64,000 nucleotides of DNA from Pseudobutyrivibrio sp. GTDB taxonomy: Bacteria > Bacillota > Clostridia > Lachnospirales > Lachnospiraceae. The stretch covers positions 186,001 through 250,000 of the forward strand of contig JAFYYR010000003.1 in NCBI GenBank assembly GCA_017557435.1, in the 5' to 3' direction. Every line of letters begins with the position of its first letter. Position 1 is the stretch's first letter. Under the pieces are notes generated by a model. That model was not told where the DNA came from, ran no database searches, and worked only from the letters and a program-made list of their open reading frames with translations. Below, piece after piece: positions 1 to 6,915 of this stretch. The position numbers and the translations under genes were made by a program.

Positions 1-2
1 AT

Positions 3-251
3 TGGAATCCAAATATTATGGTTGAACTGTCCGACTGCCAATATGCTTTTGAACTTGTTTACAGAAACTATGCCGTTGCAATGGTGTTAGATTATGTTGC
101 TCAAAAAGCTGATTCTGATAAGGTTGTTGCTCTGCCATTTGAGCCAAATCTTACGAAGACAATGTATCTGGTAAATAACTCGCATGCTATTCTTTGTCCT
201 GAAGCTCTCACCTTTAAGCAAGAGCTACTGGAGTGGATTTCAGCTCAATGA
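3..251 (+). CDS. LysR-type transcriptional regulator, C-terminal fragment
   Basis: The reading frame is open from the left edge of the window, so this is the 3' end of a gene that starts outside. The last 82 codons resemble the end of the effector-binding domain of LysR-type regulators: a segment reading PNIMVELSD, then a hydrophobic stretch with alternating residues, then the closing strand and helix (ALTFKQELLEWI). The first Met at 18 is probably internal, because the codons before it continue the same fold. The gene ends tail-to-tail with the cytidylate-kinase-like gene, overlapping it by 12 bases. It could regulate the neighbouring permease and exporter cluster, but the DNA-binding domain is not visible. 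Moderate confidence. Confidence 0.6.
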   Translation, partial: WNPNIMVELSDCQYAFELVYRNYAVAMVLDYVAQKADSDKVVALPFEPNLTKTMYLVNNSHAILCPEALTFKQELLEWISAQ

Positions 252-863
252 AAATCTCTTTTGAGCTAAAATCTCAACCACATCAACGGCATCTTCAAAA
301 TCGATATATTCCATATTGAGGATTAGATCTCTATATTTTGGAGAGTTGAAATCTTCGCCAGTGATGCTTTTATAAAACTTTGCTCTAGCCTTATCAATGA
401 TTTTGATGTGCTCTGCTGCCTCTACTCTGGTAAGGTTAAGAGCTGTAATACACTGCTCGTATCTATGCTCATATGGAGCAGTTACATGTACGCGGAAGAT
501 ATCTTCCTTGCCCATTTTGCTAAACAGATAATCAGCTGCTCTTCCAACGATTACGCAATCATTTTTTTCAGCTTCTTCCATAATAATTTCTGTCTCTACC
601 TTGTATAGCTTTGCCTGCTTAGCAGTATCTCCAAACCCCAGCGGTGAAGCCATTGCAATGTATTTTGATCCATCCAGATGATTTTTGATTACCATCTGAT
701 TATCGTATGCACGTAGTTCCTCTACATCCATCCCCATTTTTTCGGCTGCTCTTTCAATGATTTCTGGATCCAAAAATTTGAATCCCAATCTATCAGCCAA
801 TTCCTTGGCAAGTGGTCTTCCAAGTGTACCGAACTGTCTGCTTAATGTTATAACGTGTCCCAT
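240..863 (-). CDS. Cytidylate kinase-like family protein
   Basis: This 207-residue protein has the N-terminal pattern of the cytidylate-kinase-like family (the Cytidylate_kin2 type): VITLSRQFGTLGRPLAKELA, followed by LGFKFLDPEIIERAA. The usual P-loop lysine and glycine spacing is loose (SRQFGTLGRPLA), as is common in this family. Known members are small cytoplasmic proteins related to nucleoside monophosphate kinases; their substrate is mostly unknown. The mid region holds an AEKNDCVIVGRAADYLF segment typical of the family. Its start overlaps the end of the upstream permease gene by 16 bases, so the two are translationally coupled. It is not the housekeeping cmk, which has a cleaner P-loop. 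Confidence 0.75.
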   Translation of the reverse strand: MGHVITLSRQFGTLGRPLAKELADRLGFKFLDPEIIERAAEKMGMDVEELRAYDNQMVIKNHLDGSKYIAMASPLGFGDTAKQAKLYKVETEIIMEEAEKNDCVIVGRAADYLFSKMGKEDIFRVHVTAPYEHRYEQCITALNLTRVEAAEHIKIIDKARAKFYKSITGEDFNSPKYRDLILNMEYIDFEDAVDVVEILAQKRFSLS

Positions 864-2257
864 ACAACATCCTCCCTAGTAGCTTTCTCTGTTTCTTCTT
901 CAACATCAATATTTTCCAGCTTCATCGGTTTAAACAGTGGTTTCTTCACCACGAATTTGCACCAGATTATCGCATATGCGATAATGACTGCTAAAATTGC
1001 CACCGAAATTTTATATATTAAAATTCTTGATTCACCAACATCGATTGCATATACCATGTATATGTTTCCAATGATTCCAATAATCTGAGGTATTCCTCCT
1101 AATATTAAGAACTTATTCCTTTCAGCGTTTGGATATCTCTTTCTCAGAACCAATACAGCACCATGGATTAAAATATAATCAATCAGCCACAAACAAGATG
1201 CTGCTAATACTACAAAGCTAATTCCATTGGAAACAGCCAGGTTTGAAATAATAAATCCTGCAGTTACTACGGCCATTAATGTCAGTCCCGCAAAGGCTAC
1301 ATGATTCTTATTTTCCTTATAGAAAATCGTAGGTAAGTTTCCATCTTCAGCCATACCTTGCATGATTCTTGGTGGTGCAGCAAACATACTATTTACTGTG
1401 GAAACCGCCGCAAGCATTGTGATAATTCCCATCCAAGCCTTTCCTAAACCACCTAGCATGTTTGTGGCAAAAGTCATATGAGGTGTACCGGTTGGATCAT
1501 CCGCCAGAATTGCATAATCTACATAATTTGCCATAGCATTTCCTAATAAAGATTGAACTGAGAAAAGTAGCGCTAAGCCTATGGCTATTGAAAGGATTAC
1601 ATCTCTTTTTGGATTCTTCATATCCTTGGCTACCGGAATTACGAATTCAACTCCAATGAACAACCAAAAGGCTACAGATGCTAATTGAAATCCTCCGCTA
1701 ATTCCTGAAAAAGCAGGTGTGGATTGATGTGTTATAACCCCTCCTGTGCCAAGCTTTAAGGTACCTATAACACCAAGCAAAAACATTGAACCAATCAACA
1801 AAATAACTACTATATCCTGAACCTTTGAGAACAAATCCAATCCTTTCCAGTTTACGAAGAACAACGCTAGCAGAATAATCATAGAAATAATTCTCGCATC
1901 TACACTTGGAAAAAATAAGTTTCTTAAAACTATTCCGCACATTGCCAACTCAGCTGTCATGGTCAGTGCCATTGTCACTACGTAAGCTGCCAGGTTTGCC
2001 GTAATTGAAACGAAAGAGCCAAAGCCTACCATCAAATATTGGCTTGTTCCTCCGCTTGCATTTGGCATTAGCCTGTTAAGCTCTCCAAAGGAGATGCCAA
2101 CAAACATATTCAAAATCATTACAAAAAACATTGGTACTATAAATGCTCTTCCAAGTGATCCAATTCCACTACCGAGAGAGGATAAGCAGCTTGTGGCAAC
2201 AATAAGTCCAACACATATGGCAACGCTGCTAAACAGACTCAATTTTTTAGTATTCAT
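848..2257 (-). CDS. APC superfamily amino acid permease
   Basis: This 469-residue integral membrane protein has about 12 hydrophobic segments and the amino acid-polyamine-organocation (APC) layout. The first segment contains the glycine-rich signature region (ATSCLSSLGSGIGSLG), and a conserved motif follows near residue 200 (FWLFIGVEFVIPVAKDMKNPKRD), typical of APC permeases. It should import or exchange an amino acid or amine across the cytoplasmic membrane; the substrate cannot be read from sequence. The start has a good ribosome binding site (AAGGAG). A strong terminator-like hairpin lies only a few bases upstream of that site, after the cyclodeaminase-fold gene. The 3' end overlaps the cytidylate-kinase-like gene. 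Confidence 0.85.
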   Translation of the reverse strand: MNTKKLSLFSSVAICVGLIVATSCLSSLGSGIGSLGRAFIVPMFFVMILNMFVGISFGELNRLMPNASGGTSQYLMVGFGSFVSITANLAAYVVTMALTMTAELAMCGIVLRNLFFPSVDARIISMIILLALFFVNWKGLDLFSKVQDIVVILLIGSMFLLGVIGTLKLGTGGVITHQSTPAFSGISGGFQLASVAFWLFIGVEFVIPVAKDMKNPKRDVILSIAIGLALLFSVQSLLGNAMANYVDYAILADDPTGTPHMTFATNMLGGLGKAWMGIITMLAAVSTVNSMFAAPPRIMQGMAEDGNLPTIFYKENKNHVAFAGLTLMAVVTAGFIISNLAVSNGISFVVLAASCLWLIDYILIHGAVLVLRKRYPNAERNKFLILGGIPQIIGIIGNIYMVYAIDVGESRILIYKISVAILAVIIAYAIIWCKFVVKKPLFKPMKLENIDVEEETEKATREDVVWDTL

Positions 2258-2275
2258 ATATCACATCATCTCCTT

Positions 2276-2318
2276 AAAAAAAACGACAAAGAATTCTGTC
2301 AGACGTCTTTGTCGTTTT
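2276..2318 (-). terminator. Intrinsic terminator or leader attenuator before the permease gene
   Basis: Two perfect 13-base arms (2280-2292 and 2306-2318, core AAAACGACAAAGA) are followed on the minus strand by a run of T. The T-run merges into the AAGGAG ribosome binding site of the permease gene, so the structure both ends the cyclodeaminase-fold transcript and sits in the leader of the permease gene. No promoter fits between them, so permease expression probably depends on read-through. Confidence 0.8.
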
Positions 2319-2330
2319 GAAAACAATATA

Positions 2331-3461
2331 TTAATAGAAATATGGTGTATCCCAAAGGTTAAGTGGAGTTCCGATTCCAAGCTTAACTGCGTTGTCGTAA
2401 ACTGTCTTGCCCCAAGCAACATCTTCAACTGGCATACCACCGATTGAATAAAGTACTATCTCATCATCATCTTTTCTTCCAGGGATATCACCACTTACGA
2501 TACCACCCAAATCTTCAATTCTTGATTTATCAAGCTTGCCCTCATGTACCATATCTAAGTACTTACAACCAAGAAGGAACATTGTATCAAATGTTGGATA
2601 TGGATACTCCTCTGCCCAAGCTTCGTAAAGCTTTGAGTTATCAACTACCAGCTTAGATTTTGCAATTAACTCATCAGAAACATTTACAGCTCCTGGTCCA
2701 CAAATCAAGCAACCTTTCTTAACCCATTCATCTTTGATTGTAGGATAATTTGCCTGACCCCCTGTTGGTGTAGATGTTGCAAATGAAAGGATATCTGAAT
2801 CTCTAACACACTCTTCAAGTGTATCGCAAACAATGAATTCCTTTACCTGTGGGCATTTCTCGCTAACATAATCAATAAATCTTTCAATTGATGCCTTTCC
2901 TCGACCTTTAATCTTAATTGTTTCAATTGGTCTGATGCTGCAGAATGTTTCAGCTGTAATAGCATTAATCATTCCAGGTCCAACAATACCAAGAACCTTT
3001 GAATCCTCTCTTGCAAGATACCTAACACCTACGGCTGGAATAGCTGCTGTTCTGTATGCACTGATAAGGTTTGCTGACATCAACGCCTTTGGCTGTCCTG
3101 TCTCCTTATCGTTAAGCATTACTGTAAGGATGGATCTTGGAATCTTCTTATCTCTGTTTCCTACATTTGAGCCGTACCATTTCATACCTGCGATATCGAA
3201 TTTTCCACCAAGATATGCTGGCATCGCCATGAATCTTCGATCAGGCCCATCCTTAGGCATGTTTGGAAATTCTGGCTCTACGGGGAATGTAACCATGCAA
3301 CCATGGGAGTTACCATTTTCTCCGCCCATTCTATAGTCGCCCTCGTATAAAATCTTAAGAAGATCTTCCATACAATCTGTACACTTTACCGGGTCATTTA
3401 CTCCTGCCTTTACCATATCTGGTTCACTTAAATACAAGAAATCAATTTTAGGGTAACTCAT
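2331..3461 (-). CDS. Ornithine cyclodeaminase / mu-crystallin family protein
   Basis: This protein of about 376 residues belongs to the ornithine cyclodeaminase/mu-crystallin fold. The middle holds the family's Rossmann segment (LGIVGPGMINAITAETF), preceded by a conserved SANLISAYRTAA stretch, and DSDILSFATSTPTGG follows. Some annotated relatives are called tyramine oxidase subunit B, so an amino acid or amine substrate is plausible; the reaction is not known. I chose the Met at 3461 because it has a GGAGG ribosome binding site six bases upstream; the longer open frame adds 19 residues without support. Promoter and leader hairpin lie just upstream. Neighbouring APC permease and EamA exporter support a role in handling an amino acid derivative. 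Confidence 0.75.
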   Translation of the reverse strand: MSYPKIDFLYLSEPDMVKAGVNDPVKCTDCMEDLLKILYEGDYRMGGENGNSHGCMVTFPVEPEFPNMPKDGPDRRFMAMPAYLGGKFDIAGMKWYGSNVGNRDKKIPRSILTVMLNDKETGQPKALMSANLISAYRTAAIPAVGVRYLAREDSKVLGIVGPGMINAITAETFCSIRPIETIKIKGRGKASIERFIDYVSEKCPQVKEFIVCDTLEECVRDSDILSFATSTPTGGQANYPTIKDEWVKKGCLICGPGAVNVSDELIAKSKLVVDNSKLYEAWAEEYPYPTFDTMFLLGCKYLDMVHEGKLDKSRIEDLGGIVSGDIPGRKDDDEIVLYSIGGMPVEDVAWGKTVYDNAVKLGIGTPLNLWDTPYFY

Positions 3462-3482
3462 AATATCATCCTCCTTTAAATA

Positions 3483-3526
3483 AAAAATAGGCGCTATCAA
3501 TTTCCTTTTGGAAATCAATAACGCCT
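3483..3526 (-). terminator. Terminator-like hairpin in the leader of the cyclodeaminase-fold gene
   Basis: Arms AGGCG-N-GATTTCC and its complement (3489-3526, loop AAAA, two small mismatches) are followed on the minus strand by ATTTTTTATTT and then by the AAAGGAGG ribosome binding site. The predicted transcription start is about 17 bases upstream, so nearly the whole leader is this hairpin. It resembles an attenuator. Confidence 0.7.
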
Positions 3527-3549
3527 TTGTTATCTTAGTTCTTGGTGAG

Positions 3550-3578
3550 ATTTTAGCAATGCACTGTACTAAAGTAAA
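3550..3578 (-). promoter_or_regulatory. Promoter of the cyclodeaminase-fold gene
   Basis: Minus-strand hexamers TTTACT (3578-3573) and TAAAAT (3555-3550) are separated by exactly 17 bases, a good match to a housekeeping sigma-A promoter. It lies after the end of the EamA gene and before the leader hairpin. Confidence 0.6.
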
Positions 3579-3617
3579 GCACCTTTATTTTGTACCCCTG
3601 CAACTATTTTGTTGCAG

Positions 3618-4499
3618 CTACAAAACTACGATAACTAATCCACCTATTATTAATAGAATTCCTGCTCTTCCTTTTCTTGTCAGTCTTTCATTTAGGAAAA
3701 TATAGGCAAGCAATACTGTAAAAACCACGCTACTTTTTACTATGGCTGTGACCACCGAAACAATACCTATTTCTATAGCGATGTACATAAGTATGTTAAA
3801 TACTCCAGTAAGCACACCACTTATCACATTATCCTTAATATTTTTAGATGACATTTTTAGCTCTTTAATCTGTATACTGTCTTTTTTCTTCATGGCAAAA
3901 AAGACACACCAAAGAACAATGGTAACTATAAATATTCTTAATGTGGTTGTTTCAATAGGACTAACAGAACCACTATCAGCTTTTGCAACAACATTGGATA
4001 ATGCCATCAGCACAGGAGATACGACGCCCCAGATTATTCCTTTACGTATTCTTGAATTATCTTTTGATTGGAATGAATAATCTTTCTTGCCCACTACCAA
4101 AAGTGTTCCAGTGATTAAGAAAAATGTTCCCAAAAGCATTGTTAATGTAATCTTTTCACCAATCATAGTGTAGGCAAACAACATGGTTGCAACTATGTTG
4201 AATTTATCTAGGGCCGCTACAATACTGACATCTATATAATAAATTGCAAGCATATATGTGAGCCAGGACAATCCCTGTATTACACCAGAAGCAAGTGTAA
4301 TACACATGGTCCTGTCTGGCATATTTGCTAAATTTCTGTTATCACCTATCACATATCCAATAATAAAAATCGTTACGGTAGTAATGGATAATGAAATTGC
4401 ACCGTACCAAAACGGATTCTGACCTTCTATTCCCGATTTCCTATACACCGCTGCTACAGCCGAAATGAAACATGCCGCAAATGATAACCCTATCCACAT
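3618..4499 (-). CDS. EamA/DMT family transporter
   Basis: This 293-residue membrane protein has about ten hydrophobic segments arranged as two EamA repeats, as in drug/metabolite transporters. Typical features include the YRKSGIEGQNPFWYGAISL start of repeat one and the closing repeat-two helix pair with FLNERLTRKGRAGILLIIGG. Such proteins usually export small metabolites or amino acids. The start has AGGGAGG upstream. A small perfect hairpin (3598-3617, arms CTGCAAC) directly follows the stop codon but lacks a T-run. Together with the APC permease and the cyclodeaminase-fold enzyme it could form an uptake, conversion and export unit. Substrate unknown. Confidence 0.85.
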   Translation of the reverse strand: MWIGLSFAACFISAVAAVYRKSGIEGQNPFWYGAISLSITTVTIFIIGYVIGDNRNLANMPDRTMCITLASGVIQGLSWLTYMLAIYYIDVSIVAALDKFNIVATMLFAYTMIGEKITLTMLLGTFFLITGTLLVVGKKDYSFQSKDNSRIRKGIIWGVVSPVLMALSNVVAKADSGSVSPIETTTLRIFIVTIVLWCVFFAMKKKDSIQIKELKMSSKNIKDNVISGVLTGVFNILMYIAIEIGIVSVVTAIVKSSVVFTVLLAYIFLNERLTRKGRAGILLIIGGLVIVVL

Positions 4500-4528
4500 A
4501 CCGTCGTCCTCCCTGATGTTTACTAAAC

Positions 4529-4561
4529 AAAAAAGACGAAGGAACTGACTCCTTCGTCTTT
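4529..4561 (-). terminator. Terminator-like hairpin at the 5' end of the EamA transcript
   Basis: Perfect 12-base arms (4532-4543 and 4550-4561, core AAGACGAAGGA) with a 6-base loop are followed on the minus strand by six T. The predicted transcription start falls at about 4561, so the transcript would begin with this stem. It may terminate early transcripts, or cap and stabilise the mRNA. Confidence 0.75.
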
Positions 4562-4567
4562 AGACGT

Positions 4568-4596
4568 AGTATATTCATAGGTTATTGTTATGTCAA
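4568..4596 (-). promoter_or_regulatory. Strong promoter of the EamA gene
   Basis: Minus-strand TTGACA (4596-4591) and TATACT (4573-4568) are separated by 17 bases. This is a near-consensus sigma-A promoter, and it reads directly into the leader hairpin. Confidence 0.8.
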
Positions 4597-4658
4597 TATT
4601 ACTGTAAACTATCAAGTATTCTTGAAGCAATTTTAGCCATCGCGACCATCCTCTAAAG

Positions 4659-4694
4659 TAAAAAAATCCCTATACCAATGACTGGTATAGGGAT
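4659..4694 (-). terminator. Intrinsic terminator of ptsI
   Basis: Perfect 12-base arms (4666-4677 and 4683-4694, ATCCCTATACCA) are followed by seven T on the minus strand, 14 bases after the ptsI stop codon. This closes the ptsH-ptsI unit. Confidence 0.9.
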
Positions 4695-4708
4695 ATAAAA
4701 CAATCTAA

Positions 4709-6412
4709 TTATTTAGCTGAAGCTTTAAGTAATTCAACGATTTCCTTTTCAGTAGAAAGGCTAAGAACCTTCTCTGCTAAAGCGTCTGCATCAGCCTTAG
4801 ACCACTTAGAAATGATTGCACGAGCTGTGAGTACAAGTACTGGGTTAACAGAGTACTCATCAAGACCGAATGAAATCAAAAGTGGAATCATGAGTGGATC
4901 AGCTGCTGCCTCACCGCACATACCAACAGGGATACCTGCTGCATTACCTGCTGCGATGATGTTCTTGATTGAACGAAGAACTGCTGGCTGGAATGCTGAA
5001 TAAAGGTAAGCTACCTTAGCATTTCCACGGTCAACACTCATTGTATACTGTGTTAAGTCGTTAGTTCCGATTGAGAAGAAGTCTGCTTCCTTAGCAAGCA
5101 TATCTGCAATAAGTGAAGCTGCTGCTGTCTCGATCATGCAACCAACCTGAATGCTAGGATCGAAGCTGATACCCTCGTTAGTAAGCTCCATCTTGCATTC
5201 CTCAACAAGTGCCTTAACGGCTCTAATCTCATCAACACATGTTACTAAAGGAACCATAATCTTAACTGTGCCAAATGCACTGGCTCTTAAGATTCCTCTA
5301 AGCTGTGTCTTGTAAATGTCTGTGTTAGCGAGGCAATAACGAACTGCTCTGTAACCAAGGAAAGGATTCTCTTCCTTCTCAAGGTTCATGTAAGGGATCT
5401 CCTTATCGCCACCGATGTCAAGTGTACGGATGATAACTGTCTTACCAGACATAGTCTCAACAGCCTCTTTGTACGCCTCGAACTGCTCATCCTCTGTTGG
5501 AAGATGTGGCTTATCCATGAATAAGAACTCTGAACGGAAAAGACCGATGCCTTCGCCGTCGCACTCGATTGCCTTCTTAGCATCCTTAGGGGTACCGATG
5601 TTACAGAAAAGCTCTACTTCCTTGCCATCAGCTGTAAGTGTAGCCTTACCAACGAAGTTCTTAAGCTCTGCCTGTGCACGGATGAACTCCTCACGCTTGA
5701 TTACGTACTGAGAAATAACATCCCCGTCTGGATTGATATATACATCACCCTCTGTACCATCAACAATAGCAGTGTCCTTATCCTTAACAATCTCACAAAT
5801 ATTAGGAATTGAAAGTACTGCAGGAATCTCTAAGGCTCTTGCAAGAATAGCTGAATGCGATGTCTTACCACCAACCTCTGTAATAATTCCAACTACATTT
5901 TCTTTTACGATCTGTGAAGTCATAGATGGAGTCAAGTCATGTGCAACCAAAACAGTACCAGGTGCAACCTTGCTGATATCTACGTCTTCTACCCCAAGTA
6001 ATATCTTAAGCAAGCTAATCTTGATATCAGAAATATCTGATGCACGCTGACGCATCATGTCGTCCTCCATCTTAGAGAACATGCCGATGAACATATCGCA
6101 TACTGCAGTAACAGCAGCCTCTGCGCACTGTCCAGCCTCAATCATCTTAGTCATCTCGCCTGCCATTGTAGGGTCAGCGATCATAGCTAAGTGACCCTCC
6201 ATGATCTCAGCTTCCTTAGGACCAATATTCTTTCTGATATTCTCTGCCATCTCAGCTGTCTCAGCCTTGAATTTCTCGATGGCATCATTAAATCTTGCCT
6301 TTTCAGCTTCTTTGTCTGCTACTGGCTTGGAATCAAACGATAAATCGTGCTCAGTAATGAGACAAATGCTACCAATACCAATTCCCCTAGACGCTTCTAT
6401 GCCTTTGTACAT
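4709..6412 (-). CDS. ptsI: Phosphoenolpyruvate-protein phosphotransferase (PTS enzyme I)
   Basis: Enzyme I takes phosphate from phosphoenolpyruvate and passes it to HPr in the cytoplasm, driving PTS sugar uptake. The phosphorylated histidine is His186 in GGKTSHSAILARA. The C-terminal PEP-binding barrel shows GIGLFRSEFLFM, RTLDIGGDK, FFSIGTNDLTQY and the active-site cysteine region GMCGEAA. The length of about 567 residues is normal. I chose the Met at 6412, which follows AAGGAGG; the longer open frame would overlap ptsH. The gene follows ptsH by 16 bases in the same operon and ends at a strong terminator. Confidence 0.95.
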   Translation of the reverse strand: MYKGIEASRGIGIGSICLITEHDLSFDSKPVADKEAEKARFNDAIEKFKAETAEMAENIRKNIGPKEAEIMEGHLAMIADPTMAGEMTKMIEAGQCAEAAVTAVCDMFIGMFSKMEDDMMRQRASDISDIKISLLKILLGVEDVDISKVAPGTVLVAHDLTPSMTSQIVKENVVGIITEVGGKTSHSAILARALEIPAVLSIPNICEIVKDKDTAIVDGTEGDVYINPDGDVISQYVIKREEFIRAQAELKNFVGKATLTADGKEVELFCNIGTPKDAKKAIECDGEGIGLFRSEFLFMDKPHLPTEDEQFEAYKEAVETMSGKTVIIRTLDIGGDKEIPYMNLEKEENPFLGYRAVRYCLANTDIYKTQLRGILRASAFGTVKIMVPLVTCVDEIRAVKALVEECKMELTNEGISFDPSIQVGCMIETAAASLIADMLAKEADFFSIGTNDLTQYTMSVDRGNAKVAYLYSAFQPAVLRSIKNIIAAGNAAGIPVGMCGEAAADPLMIPLLISFGLDEYSVNPVLVLTARAIISKWSKADADALAEKVLSLSTEKEIVELLKASAK

Positions 6413-6428
6413 AGGTTCCTCCTTAGAA

Positions 6429-6692
6429 TTAATCTCCGAGACCGCTCTCAACAAGCTCTACAGCCTTAGCAAGTGCTGCTTCCTCATCTGGACCATCTGC
6501 CTGAATCTCGATCTCAGCACCACACTTGATGCAAGCTGCCATAAGCATCATAACGCTCTTGCCATCATACTGATTACCATTGAATAAGATCTTAACATCT
6601 GAATCAAATGGTGTAACAGCTGCGCTGAAAACTGTAGCTGGTCTCATGTGAAGACCCTGCTCATTTGTTACCTTAACTACTTTTGAAACCAT
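6429..6692 (-). CDS. ptsH: Phosphocarrier protein HPr
   Basis: This 87-residue protein is the general PTS phosphocarrier. His15 in EQGLHMRPA is the site phosphorylated by enzyme I, and Ser46 in DGKSVMMLM is the site used by HPr kinase in Gram-positive bacteria for catabolite repression with CcpA. It starts 6 bases after AAAGGAG and is followed at once by ptsI. The spacer to fruA carries a hairpin (6854-6879) and AT-rich DNA that probably holds a separate promoter, though I could not pick one clear -35/-10 pair. Confidence 0.96.
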   Translation of the reverse strand: MVSKVVKVTNEQGLHMRPATVFSAAVTPFDSDVKILFNGNQYDGKSVMMLMAACIKCGAEIEIQADGPDEEAALAKAVELVESGLGD

Positions 6693-6853
6693 AATAATAA
6701 AACTCCTTTCGTTTCATCCCTGTATCTTATAATACCTTATAAGCGTAAAAATGTACTTATATACTTTATAGAAAAACAATTGATTTGTCTATAATTGTTC
6801 TTCTAAAATATACATAAAAAATTAGAAAAAATCAAACAATTTTTACAAACAAT

Positions 6854-6879
6854 AATTCCGAGGGTCGCCCCTCGGAATT
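6854..6879 (-). terminator. Hairpin after fruA
   Basis: Arms AATTCCGAGGG (6854-6864) and its complement (6869-6879) form a strong stem 36 bases after the fruA stop codon. The T-run after it on the minus strand is poor (ATTGTTTG), so termination may be partial and some transcripts may read on into ptsH. Confidence 0.6.
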
Positions 6880-6915
6880 AAAATGAGATGTTTTTATAAA
6901 CGGAATAACCGAAAT

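Noticed and set aside
408-608. Open frame of 66 codons opposite the cytidylate-kinase-like gene
   Set aside because: It lies inside a well-supported gene on the other strand, has no ribosome binding site and no recognisable protein pattern.
3598-3617. Small perfect hairpin after the EamA stop codon as a terminator
   Set aside because: It lacks a T-run on the transcribed strand; the better terminator-like stem lies downstream.
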